A DNA stretch of 64,000 nt from Hymenobacter sediminicola (lineage in GTDB: Bacteria > Bacteroidota > Bacteroidia > Cytophagales > Hymenobacteraceae): assembly GCF_014250515.1 (NCBI RefSeq), contig NZ_CP060202.1, forward strand, positions 2,415,001 through 2,479,000, read 5' to 3'. The notes under the pieces are model-generated. The model was not told the DNA's origin. It did not search any database and worked only from the letters and a program-made list of their open reading frames with translations. The first letter of the stretch is position 1, and each line of letters opens with the position of its first letter. Position numbers and translations under genes: made by a program. Shown piece by piece: positions 7,866-15,763 of the stretch.

Positions 7866-9149
7866 ATGGCTAACCCCAACGACCCCGCTCTGCACTCCTG
7901 GATTGATATTGCCCCCGGCAGCGACTTTCCCATTCAGAACCTGCCGTTTGGCGTGTTCGAGACGGAGGAGCACGGGCCGCGGCTGGGCGTAGCCATTAGC
8001 GAGTACGTGTTGGATCTGTACGCCGTGTCGCAGTTCGGCTTTTTCGAGGATCTGGAGCTGGGTGCCAAGATGCCCAAGGTGTTTCGGCGCCGCTCGCTCA
8101 ACCAGTTCATTGCGCTGGGCCGGCCGGCGTGGCGGGCCGTGCGCCAACGCGTGTCGGAGCTGCTGCGCCACGACAACGCCGCCCTGCGCGCCGATGAGGT
8201 GATGCGCGAGTGCCTGCTGCGCCAGAGCGAGGTGCAGATGCTGCGCCCCGTGAAACCTCACAACTACACCGATTTCTATAGCAGCATCGAGCACGCCACC
8301 AACGTGGGCATCATGTTCCGCGACCCGGCCAACGCTCTGCTACCCAACTGGCGCCACATTCCCATCGGCTACCACGGCCGGGCCAGCAGCATCGTTGTGT
8401 CGGGCACCGATATCCGGCGGCCCAACGGGCAGCGCAAGGCTCCCGATGCCGCCGCGCCCACGTTCGGCCCGTCGCAGCAGCTGGACTTTGAGCTGGAAGT
8501 AGGCTTCATTGTAGGCAAAGGCACGCAACTTGGCGACACGGTACCGATTCAGAATGCCGAAGACCACATCTTCGGGCTGGTGCTGTTCAACGACTGGAGC
8601 GCCCGCGACATTCAGAGCTGGGAATACGTGCCGCTGGGGCCATTTCTGGGCAAGAGCTTCGGCAGCAGCGTGTCGCCGTGGGTTGTGACGCTGGATGCGC
8701 TGGAGCCGTTCCGGGTGGCTGGGCCGGTGCAGGAACCCGAGCCGCTGCTCTACCTGCGCCAGCTGGATAAGCACAACTTCGACGTGAACCTGGAAGTGGT
8801 CATTCAGCCCGAAGGCGGGCCTGAGACTACTGTTTCGCACAGCAATTTCGGGCTGATGTATTGGAGCATGGCGCAGCAGCTCACGCACCAGGCTTCCAAT
8901 GGCTGCAACCTACAGGTCGGCGACCTGTATGCATCAGGCACTATCTCTGGCCCTACGCCCGACTCGCTGGGCTCCATGCTGGAGCTGGCTTGGCGCGGCA
9001 CCCGCCCCCTGCCCCTCGCCGACGGCTCAGAGCGTAAGTTCCTGCTCGACGGCGACACCGTGACCATGCGCGGCTACTGCGAGCGGGACGGTCTGCGCAT
9101 TGGGTTCGGCGAGGTGACAGGCAAAATACTGCCGGCCCCAGTGCTCTAG
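7866..9149 (+). CDS. fahA: Fumarylacetoacetase
   Basis: This 427-residue enzyme hydrolyses 4-fumarylacetoacetate to fumarate and acetoacetate, the last step of tyrosine/homogentisate breakdown. The N-terminal SH3-like domain (HSWIDIAPGSDFPIQNLPFG) is followed by the FAH catalytic fold. The catalytic histidine segment is DFYSSIEHATNVG, metal-binding acidic residues lie in DFELEVGFIVG, and LFNDWSARDIQSWEYVPLGP is the family signature. The length is typical. No other homogentisate-pathway genes are adjacent. A weak promoter-like TACCTTTA lies at 7825-7832, and a strong hairpin follows the stop. Confidence 0.96.
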   Translation: MANPNDPALHSWIDIAPGSDFPIQNLPFGVFETEEHGPRLGVAISEYVLDLYAVSQFGFFEDLELGAKMPKVFRRRSLNQFIALGRPAWRAVRQRVSELLRHDNAALRADEVMRECLLRQSEVQMLRPVKPHNYTDFYSSIEHATNVGIMFRDPANALLPNWRHIPIGYHGRASSIVVSGTDIRRPNGQRKAPDAAAPTFGPSQQLDFELEVGFIVGKGTQLGDTVPIQNAEDHIFGLVLFNDWSARDIQSWEYVPLGPFLGKSFGSSVSPWVVTLDALEPFRVAGPVQEPEPLLYLRQLDKHNFDVNLEVVIQPEGGPETTVSHSNFGLMYWSMAQQLTHQASNGCNLQVGDLYASGTISGPTPDSLGSMLELAWRGTRPLPLADGSERKFLLDGDTVTMRGYCERDGLRIGFGEVTGKILPAPVL

Positions 9150-9170
9150 CACTCCGCTACACAGTCTCAA

Positions 9171-9205
9171 CAACTGCCCCGTTTCACAAGGAAGCGGGGC
9201 AGTTG
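9171..9205 (+). terminator. Terminator-like hairpin after fahA
   Basis: Perfect 11-base arms CAACTGCCCCG and CGGGGCAGTTG with a 13-base loop, 22 bases after the fahA stop. Confidence 0.7.
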
Positions 9206-9411
9206 CGCTTGTAGCTCCTGAGAGTAAAGGCCTGCACTACGTATTTATACCGCGGCGGTGAGTGCAAATACGTATTTAGAAGTTCATATAGGCGTTGGCG
9301 CAACTTTGAATAGGCAGGGCAGTACAATTTAAACGGCTGCAGGAAGTCTTCTTGGGAGCAGCCGGCTTCGGCAAGCTCCCTGTAAAGTTCCGCACCCCTT
9401 ACTACTGTCAT
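9184..9411 (-). CDS. Small hypothetical protein (uncertain)
   Basis: A 75-residue minus-strand frame with an ATG at 9411. The residues are mixed like those of a real protein (helix-forming ELYRELAEAGCSQEDFLQP and a basic aromatic C-terminus), and no other gene covers this stretch. Its last codons run into the fahA hairpin, and its start lies only 22 bases from the divergent dehydrogenase start. No family recognised. It may be a chance frame. Confidence 0.3.
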   Translation of the reverse strand: MTVVRGAELYRELAEAGCSQEDFLQPFKLYCPAYSKLRQRLYELLNTYLHSPPRYKYVVQAFTLRSYKRNCPASL

Positions 9412-9433
9412 CCGAATCTAAAGCCCCAGCCTT

Positions 9434-10588
9434 ATGCTAGCAATGGAATATCGTGGCCCCAAGAGGGTCCGAGCCGTTCAGAAACCAATGCCCGAAATGA
9501 AGCACCCGCAGGATGCCATTGTTCGGGTCTTGCGCACGTGCATCTGCGGGTCTGACCTGCACTTATACAACGGCAACGTGCCCGATACACGCGTGGGCTC
9601 CACTTTTGGCCACGAGTTTGTGGGAGAAGTCGTGGAAGTTGGCTCTGAAGTGACAAAGGTTAAAACCGGCGACCGGGTGCTGGTACCGTTCAATATTGCG
9701 TGTGGCGAGTGTCACTTTTGTCGGCAGGGCATGTTCGGCAACTGCCACGAATCGAATACCGAGGCTACAGCTGTAGGCGCTATTTTCGGGTACTCGCACA
9801 CGGCGGGTGGCTTCGATGGTGGCCAGGCGGAATACGCGCGGGTTCCCTACGCCAACGTGGGCCCCACCGTCATTCCGGCTGATATGGACCTAGATGATGC
9901 CGTGCTGCTCACCGACGTGGTGCCAACCGGCTACCAGGCCGCCGAAATGGCCGGCATCCAGACCGGCGACACGGTGGTGGTATTCGGAGCGGGCCCCATT
10001 GGCATTATGGCCGCACGTTGCGCCTGGCTTTTCGGGGCGGGCCGCGTCATCATTATCGACCAGGAGGATTACCGCTTGGAGTTTGCCCGCAACTACTCGT
10101 ACTGCGAGGCATATAACTTTAAGGAAATGAACGACCCAGTAGTGTTCATCAAGAAAATCACGGACTGGATGGGCGCTGACTGTGTGATTGACGCCGTGGG
10201 TGCCGAAGCCGCCGGCAACACCATGCAGACCATTACGGGCCGCAAGCTACTGCTGCAGGCGGGCTCGGCCACGGCGTTGCACTGGGCCATCAACTCGGTG
10301 AAGAAAGGCGGCGTGGTGAGCATTGTGGGCGTATATGGCCCGACAGATAACCTCGTGCCAATTGGCAACGTGCTGAATAAGGGGCTTACTATCCGGGCCA
10401 ACCAGGCTTCGGTGAAGCGCCTGCTTCCGCGTCTGATTGACCACGTGCAGAATGGGATTATCAACCCTAAAGGCCTGATTACGCACCGCCTGCCCCTGGA
10501 AGAAGTGGCCGATGGCTACCGCATGTTCTCCGCTAAGCTGGATAACTGCATCAAAACCGTGTTGCTTCCACCCACCGCTAACCAGTAA
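9434..10588 (+). CDS. Zinc-dependent alcohol dehydrogenase family protein
   Basis: This 384-residue medium-chain dehydrogenase would oxidise an alcohol or aldehyde with NAD(P). Catalytic zinc ligands are seen as Cys38 in TCICGSDLHLY and His60-Glu61 in FGHEFVGE. The structural zinc lobe is Cys90, Cys93, Cys96 and Cys104. The Rossmann turn VVFGAGPIGIMAA follows near residue 185. The sequence is closest in feel to the glutathione-independent formaldehyde-dehydrogenase/threonine-dehydrogenase-like branch, with its long LLQAGSATALHWAINSVKKGG segment. The start MLAMEYRGPKRVR agrees with the usual beginning of this branch. The next gene starts 12 bases after the stop, so the two are probably co-transcribed. 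The substrate is not determined. Confidence 0.88.
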   Translation: MLAMEYRGPKRVRAVQKPMPEMKHPQDAIVRVLRTCICGSDLHLYNGNVPDTRVGSTFGHEFVGEVVEVGSEVTKVKTGDRVLVPFNIACGECHFCRQGMFGNCHESNTEATAVGAIFGYSHTAGGFDGGQAEYARVPYANVGPTVIPADMDLDDAVLLTDVVPTGYQAAEMAGIQTGDTVVVFGAGPIGIMAARCAWLFGAGRVIIIDQEDYRLEFARNYSYCEAYNFKEMNDPVVFIKKITDWMGADCVIDAVGAEAAGNTMQTITGRKLLLQAGSATALHWAINSVKKGGVVSIVGVYGPTDNLVPIGNVLNKGLTIRANQASVKRLLPRLIDHVQNGIINPKGLITHRLPLEEVADGYRMFSAKLDNCIKTVLLPPTANQ

Positions 10589-10600
10589 CGCCGCCCGACC

Positions 10601-11128
10601 ATGAAAAACAAAACGATAGACCCTAAGCAAATCAAAGGCTGGGGCATAGATGCCGACCCGAAGAACGACCCTACCTACCCCATGCGGGACCGGATGAATG
10701 TGGGTGAAGACCCTGACAGCAAGCACCGTCCGGCTTCTCTGCAGCCCGTTGATACTGAAGTGTTACGCTCCATTGAGCGGCCCAACGTATCGGCGGTATT
10801 CGGCACGCCGGAGCCACCGCGGGGCCTCAGCGGCATGATCCGGCGGGCTGCCTTCAAGTATAGCGAAAACCGCTACCGCCACTGGCTGCCGTTGGTGCTA
10901 GCCGACCGTGTAAACGTAGTAGAAGGGGTAGTAAGTGACTTGCTGCACGGCCATGTACCCAATATCTACGCCGAGAAAGGCTATCCTGTAGAGTGGAAGC
11001 ACAACCGCACGGCCTTCATCACAAAAATGGCCACTATTGCGCTGGCTACTGCTGGCGTTGTAGCACTGCTCAGTTCCGGCAAAAGCAAAAAGAAAGCTAA
11101 GAAGAAAGACTACCTCAGCCGTTACTAG
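10601..11128 (+). CDS. Small membrane-anchored protein of unknown function
   Basis: This 175-residue protein has a polar, Pro/Asp-rich N-terminal two-thirds with no recognised domain. A single hydrophobic stretch (MATIALATAGVVALLSS, about residues 143-159) is followed by a strongly basic end (GKSKKKAKKKDYLSRY). This fits a C-terminally anchored inner-membrane protein. It begins 12 bases after the alcohol dehydrogenase and shares its terminator at 11147-11199, so it is probably in the same operon. The function is unknown. Confidence 0.75.
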   Translation: MKNKTIDPKQIKGWGIDADPKNDPTYPMRDRMNVGEDPDSKHRPASLQPVDTEVLRSIERPNVSAVFGTPEPPRGLSGMIRRAAFKYSENRYRHWLPLVLADRVNVVEGVVSDLLHGHVPNIYAEKGYPVEWKHNRTAFITKMATIALATAGVVALLSSGKSKKKAKKKDYLSRY

Positions 11129-11146
11129 CCGGTATCCTGCCTTTTT

Positions 11147-11199
11147 CTAGAAACAGAAACAGCCCCCAACACGTAGTTGGGGGCTGTTTCTGTTTCTAG
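11147..11199. terminator. Bidirectional terminator between convergent genes
   Basis: Perfect 24-base arms starting CTAGAAACAG and ending CTGTTTCTAG enclose a 5-base loop. It serves the plus-strand gene ending at 11128 and minus-strand acs ending at 11213. Confidence 0.85.
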
Positions 11200-11212
11200 G
11201 TAGTAAAACAAT

Positions 11213-13138
11213 CTACTTCTTACCAGCTATAATCTCATCTACCACGGCCGGGTCCAGGAGCGTGGAGGTGTCGCCGAGGCTGCTGGTTTCGCCTTCCGCT
11301 ACTTTGCGCAGAATGCGCCGCATGATTTTGCCGGAGCGAGTTTTGGGCAGGCCCGTCACAATCTGAATTTTATCGGGCTTGGCAATTTTGCCGATTTCAG
11401 CCACGATGGTTTCGATGATGCTGGCTTCGATGTGCACCTTGTCGGCCTCCTTGCCAACCGCACCCTCATGGCAGATGACGTAGGCATAAATGCCCTGGCC
11501 TTTCACATCGTGCGGGTAGCCCACTACGGCGCTTTCCACCACGTGCGGGTTCTGGTTGATGGCGTTTTCGATTTCGGCGGTTCCGAAGCGGTGGCCCGAC
11601 ACGTTTATCACATCATCAACGCGGCCGATGATGCGGTAGAGGCCGTTTTCGTCGCGACGGGCACCGTCGCCGGTGAAATAGTAGCCCGGATACGGCGCAA
11701 AATAGGTCTGGCGGGCACGCTCATGGTCGCCGTAGGTAGTGCGGAGAATACCCGGCCAGCTTTGCTTGATGGCCAAATAGCCCTCTTGGTCATTGCCTTC
11801 AATTTCAGAACCATCCTGGTTGAGTAGAACAGGTAGCACGCCGGGTAGTGGCAGGCCGGCGCGGGCCGGCACCGAGGGCGTGATGCCAGCCATGGCCGAT
11901 ATCATAATGCCGCCAGTTTCCGTCTGCCACCACGTATCTACCACCGGACACCGCTCCTTTCCTACGTGTTGATAGTACCAATACCAGGCTTCCTCATTGA
12001 TCGGCTCGCCCACTGAGCCAAGCACCCGCAGCGAGTCCAGCGAATAGCTAAGCACGTTGTCGAGGGGCGCAGCCATGAGGCTACGGATGGCCGTGGGCGC
12101 AGTGTAGAAGATGCTGACCGAGTGCTTGTCGATGACTTCCCAGAAACGGCCGGCATCCGGATACGTGGGGATGCCCTCAAACATGAGCGAAGTGCTGCCG
12201 GCCAGCAATGGCCCGTAGAGTAGGTACGAGTGACCTGTCACCCAACCTACGTCGGCGGTGCACCAGTACACGTCGTTTTCTTCTACCTGAAACACGTTAC
12301 GGAACGTGTAGTCGGCCCAGACCATATAGCCGGCAGTAGAGTGTACCACCCCTTTGGGCTTACCGGTACTGCCCGACGTGTAGAGAATGAACAGCGGGTC
12401 TTCGGCGTCCATTTCTTCGGCCGGGCAGGTTTTGGGCACGTCGGCGGCTTCCTCGTGGTACCATACGTCGCGGCCTTCCTCCATGTGCACGGGCCAGCCC
12501 AAGTGCTCCACCACAATCACGCGGCGGACGCTGGAACAGGTTTCCAGGGCTTCATCTACTACACGCTTCACCGGAATTTGCTTGGCACCGCGGTTTAGGC
12601 CATCGGCGGTGAGCACCACGGTGGCTTGGGCATCATTCACCCGGTCGGCAATAGCCGTGGCCGAGAAACCGGCAAATATCACTGAGTGCACGGCCCCAAT
12701 ACGAGCGCAGGCCAGCACCGCAATAGCCAGCTGCGGAATCATAGGCATATACAAGCATACCCGGTCGCCTTTTTCTACCCCATTGTTATGCAGCACATTG
12801 GCAAACTTGCAGACCTCTTGGTGCAACTCGCGGTAGGTAAGGCGCAGGTGGCGGGTCTTGGGGTCGTTGGGCTCGTAGATGAGGGCCAGCTTGTTGCCGC
12901 GTGAGGCCAAGTGTCTGTCGAGGCAGTTTTCCGTGATGTTGAGGCGGGCGCCCTCAAACCAGGTGTTGTGGCCACTGGCCATGTCGGAGCTCATCACCTT
13001 GTCCCATTTGCGCCGCCACGTGAAGGGGGCGGCCACCGAGGCCCAAAACTCTTCGGGGTGGTGAATGCTGAGGTGGTAGGCCTCGTGGTAGCCTTCAATG
13101 CTACGGATGCGGGGGTGTTTAGCAGGAGTTTCGGGCAT
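11213..13138 (-). CDS. acs: Acetate--CoA ligase (acetyl-CoA synthetase)
   Basis: This 641-residue ANL-superfamily enzyme makes acetyl-CoA from acetate, ATP and CoA through acetyl-AMP. The adenylate-binding core is ILYTSGSTGKPKGVVHS, the acetate-pocket motif is VDTWWQTETGG, and the C-terminal lid has the catalytic lysine in TRSGKIMRRILRK, usually controlled by acetylation. The length is the family norm. It is the last gene of a same-strand block containing a PrpE-like ligase, a CrbS-type sensor, a transporter and a porin, which supports a role in scavenging acetate. Confidence 0.97.
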   Translation of the reverse strand: MPETPAKHPRIRSIEGYHEAYHLSIHHPEEFWASVAAPFTWRRKWDKVMSSDMASGHNTWFEGARLNITENCLDRHLASRGNKLALIYEPNDPKTRHLRLTYRELHQEVCKFANVLHNNGVEKGDRVCLYMPMIPQLAIAVLACARIGAVHSVIFAGFSATAIADRVNDAQATVVLTADGLNRGAKQIPVKRVVDEALETCSSVRRVIVVEHLGWPVHMEEGRDVWYHEEAADVPKTCPAEEMDAEDPLFILYTSGSTGKPKGVVHSTAGYMVWADYTFRNVFQVEENDVYWCTADVGWVTGHSYLLYGPLLAGSTSLMFEGIPTYPDAGRFWEVIDKHSVSIFYTAPTAIRSLMAAPLDNVLSYSLDSLRVLGSVGEPINEEAWYWYYQHVGKERCPVVDTWWQTETGGIMISAMAGITPSVPARAGLPLPGVLPVLLNQDGSEIEGNDQEGYLAIKQSWPGILRTTYGDHERARQTYFAPYPGYYFTGDGARRDENGLYRIIGRVDDVINVSGHRFGTAEIENAINQNPHVVESAVVGYPHDVKGQGIYAYVICHEGAVGKEADKVHIEASIIETIVAEIGKIAKPDKIQIVTGLPKTRSGKIMRRILRKVAEGETSSLGDTSTLLDPAVVDEIIAGKK

Positions 13139-13228
13139 GGGAGAAAGATGATGGGTGAAGAGGTGATGAGGTGAATCGTGACAGGTGACAGGTAAATGGT
13201 GAGGGGCTGGGGGCAGTTAATGGGGGCT

Positions 13229-13313
13229 GTCATCCTGAGCTAGCGAAGGACCTTATCACGCTGCACGGAATCGTTCCGGCGTGGTAAGGTCCTTCGCTCC
13301 GCTCAGGATGACA
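13229..13313. repeat. Dispersed palindromic repeat, family A, copy 2
   Basis: The left arm begins TGTCATCCTGAGC and runs through GCGAAGGACCTTATCACG. The right arm runs CGTGGTAAGGTCCTTCGC and ends CTCAGGATGACA. It overlaps the last codons of the PrpE-like gene and supplies its stop codon. Confidence 0.85.
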
Positions 13314-15267
13314 GGTTCGGCTGCTCGAAGGCCTGGCCTATGCCTCGGCGCTGGAGCACAGCCCCAATTTCCTTCAATATGGCGGGGTCGTCGATGGTGG
13401 AAGGTACGGTGAACTCCTCACCATCGGCCAGCTGACGCAGGGTTTTGCGTAGGATTTTACCGGAGCGGGTTTTGGGCAAGCGCTTCACAACAGCCGCCTG
13501 CCGGAAGCTGGCTACTGCCCCAATGTAGTTGCGGATCATGCTTACGACTTCCTGCTCTAGCTGCTCCTCTCCCACCGTCTGGCCGTCTTTCAGCACCACT
13601 AGGCCCACCGGGCGCTGGCCTCGTAGCTCGCACGCAATACCTAGCACGGCGCACTCGGCCACGGCTGGGTGCGAGGCCAGAATTTCCTCCATTTCGCCAG
13701 TACTGAAGCGGTGCCCGGCCACATTAATAACGTCATCGACGCGCCCCATGATGAACAGGTGGCCATCAGGGGCGCGGTAGCCGCCGTCGCCGGAGAGGTA
13801 GTAGCCGGGGAAAATATCAAGGTAGCTGCGCTGAAAACGGGCGTCATCCTGCCAGAGCGTGGGCAGGCAACCAGGCGGCAGCGGCAGGCACACCGCCACC
13901 AAGCCGGTGGTGCCAGCCGGTACAGGCTGGCCGGCTTCGTCCAGAATCTGTACGTCGTAGCCGGGCACAGGGTGGCCGGCGCTACCGGCCTGGGGGGCCG
14001 GCATATCGGCAAGGCCAGTGAGCGTAGCCAGCATCGGCCACCCCGACTCCGTCTGCCACCAGTGGTCAATTACAGGCACGCCCAGCGTGTGGCCGGCCCA
14101 CTCGTAGGTAGAAGGGTCGCACCGCTCGCCGGCCAGAAACAGGTAGCGCAGGTGGCTCAGGTCATGCTGGCGGACCAGTTCCCCGCTGGGGTCTTCTTTC
14201 TTGATGGCCCGGATGGCGGTGGGCGCCGTGAACATCACGCTGACATTGTACTCGGCCAGCAACCGCCAGAACGTGCCGGCATCGGGGGTGCGCACGGGCT
14301 TGCCTTCGAACAGAATAGTGATACAGCCATGCAACAGTGGCCCATACACGATGTAGCTGTGTCCCACGGCCCAGCCAATATCGGAGCCGGCGAAGATGGT
14401 TTCGCCGGGTTGCAGGCCATAAACAGCCGACATACTGTACTTGAGGGCCACGGCATGGCCGCCGTTGTCGCGCACTACCCCTTTAGGCTTGCCAGTGGTA
14501 CCGGACGTGTAGAGAATGTACAGCGGGTCGGTGGCATCGAGCGGCACGGCCTCAACGGGCGCGGCCCGCAGCAGCTGCCGGAAGTCCACGTCTCGGGTGC
14601 CCGCTCGCAGGTGGCCTTCTGCAGGGTGTTCCGGAAAGTCAGCGGAGCAGAAGTCTCGCTGTAGCACCACTAAGTAATCCGGTTTGTGGGTAGCATGCGC
14701 AATAGCGGCATCCACGAGAGGCTTGTAAGGCACCGGTTTATCGAACTCCATACCAGCCGAGGCGCAAATGAGCACGCGGGGCCGGGCATCATCAATCCGA
14801 ATGGCCAGCTCAGGTGGTGCAAATCCTCCGAATACTACCGAATGCACCGCTCCCAGCCGGGCACAGGCCAGCATGGCCACCACAGCTTCGGGCATGTTGG
14901 GCATGTAAATTATGACTCGGTCGCCTTTTTCTACGCCCAGCTCGCGCAGGCCGCCTGCGCACCGGGCCGTCAGGTCCAGCAGCTCGTGGTAGGTGTAGGC
15001 GCGCTTGGTGCCGGTCACGGGCGAGTCGTAGAGTAAGGCCGGCTGCTCTGCGCGGCCGTTGTGCACATGGTAATCGAGGCAGAGCCAAGCGGTGTTGAGC
15101 TGCCCACCCCGAAACCAGCGGTAGAAGCCAGTGGCAGCATCCTGGCTCAATACTGGGCGGGGCGGCTCACGAAACCAAGCCAGCTGCCGGGCCTGCCGGG
15201 CCCAAAAGGCATCGGGGTCAGCGAGGCTGGCGGCATACGCAGCAGCATAGGAAGTGGCAGGATTCAT
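13303..15267 (-). CDS. Acyl-CoA synthetase, propionyl-CoA synthetase (PrpE)-like
   Basis: This 654-residue ANL ligase is a diverged relative of acs. Its AMP-binding motif is ILYTSGTTGKPKGVVRDNGG, typical of propionyl/acetoacetyl-CoA synthetase-like enzymes. The acid-pocket segment is IDHWWQTESGWPM and the catalytic lysine is in TRSGKILRKTLR. It would activate propionate or a similar short acid. The final residues NLSS and the stop codon are encoded by repeat DNA (13303-13313), so the native C-terminus may have been altered by repeat insertion. The gene lies between acs and the two-component genes on the same strand. Confidence 0.88.
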   Translation of the reverse strand: MNPATSYAAAYAASLADPDAFWARQARQLAWFREPPRPVLSQDAATGFYRWFRGGQLNTAWLCLDYHVHNGRAEQPALLYDSPVTGTKRAYTYHELLDLTARCAGGLRELGVEKGDRVIIYMPNMPEAVVAMLACARLGAVHSVVFGGFAPPELAIRIDDARPRVLICASAGMEFDKPVPYKPLVDAAIAHATHKPDYLVVLQRDFCSADFPEHPAEGHLRAGTRDVDFRQLLRAAPVEAVPLDATDPLYILYTSGTTGKPKGVVRDNGGHAVALKYSMSAVYGLQPGETIFAGSDIGWAVGHSYIVYGPLLHGCITILFEGKPVRTPDAGTFWRLLAEYNVSVMFTAPTAIRAIKKEDPSGELVRQHDLSHLRYLFLAGERCDPSTYEWAGHTLGVPVIDHWWQTESGWPMLATLTGLADMPAPQAGSAGHPVPGYDVQILDEAGQPVPAGTTGLVAVCLPLPPGCLPTLWQDDARFQRSYLDIFPGYYLSGDGGYRAPDGHLFIMGRVDDVINVAGHRFSTGEMEEILASHPAVAECAVLGIACELRGQRPVGLVVLKDGQTVGEEQLEQEVVSMIRNYIGAVASFRQAAVVKRLPKTRSGKILRKTLRQLADGEEFTVPSTIDDPAILKEIGAVLQRRGIGQAFEQPNLSS

Positions 15268-15306
15268 GGCGGCGTGGAAAGTGAGTGGGGCGGGCAGGAA
15301 TCGGGG

Positions 15307-15690
15307 TTAGGCGGGAGTAGCCAGCAGCTCTTTCACTTTTTCCATGAGCTGGCGGGTACTGAAAGGCTTGGGCATGTAGAGGTCGGCTCCAACTTCGTAG
15401 CCTTTCTGAATATCGGCCTCCTTGCTTTTGGCCGACAGGAAGATGACGCGCGTGCTGGTGCGGCCGGGGTGCTGCCGAATGTGGCGGCATACCTGGTAGC
15501 CATCTACATCGGGCATCATGATATCGAGCAGCACCACGTCGAAGGCGCTGTGGTCTACGGCCTCCAGGGCTTCGGTGCCGTTGCGCGCAATACTGACCTG
15601 GTAGCCGTTTTTGCGCATCAGAAATTCGAGCGACATCACAATGTTGGGCTCGTCATCGACGATGAGAATGTGGGGCGTCGGCATGAGCAA
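15307..15690 (-). CDS. Single-domain response regulator (receiver only)
   Basis: This 127-residue protein is one REC domain and nothing else. The acidic pocket is Asp12-Asp13, the phosphoacceptor is Asp56 (VLLDIMMPD), the switch residue is Ser86 in FLSAK, and Lys108 is in MPKPF. It has no DNA-binding domain, so it must act by protein contact or pass phosphate onward. It sits 74 bases downstream of the symporter-histidine kinase fusion, its likely partner. In proteobacterial CrbSR systems the regulator carries a LuxR-type helix-turn-helix, so this is a different wiring. Confidence 0.93.
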   Translation of the reverse strand: MLMPTPHILIVDDEPNIVMSLEFLMRKNGYQVSIARNGTEALEAVDHSAFDVVLLDIMMPDVDGYQVCRHIRQHPGRTSTRVIFLSAKSKEADIQKGYEVGADLYMPKPFSTRQLMEKVKELLATPA

Positions 15691-15763
15691 ATGGTTTGTT
15701 TTCGGGTGGACGACAGGCAGAACTGGAGCGGGTTGGGCGGGTATGATAGTGCGGGCGGGTTGC

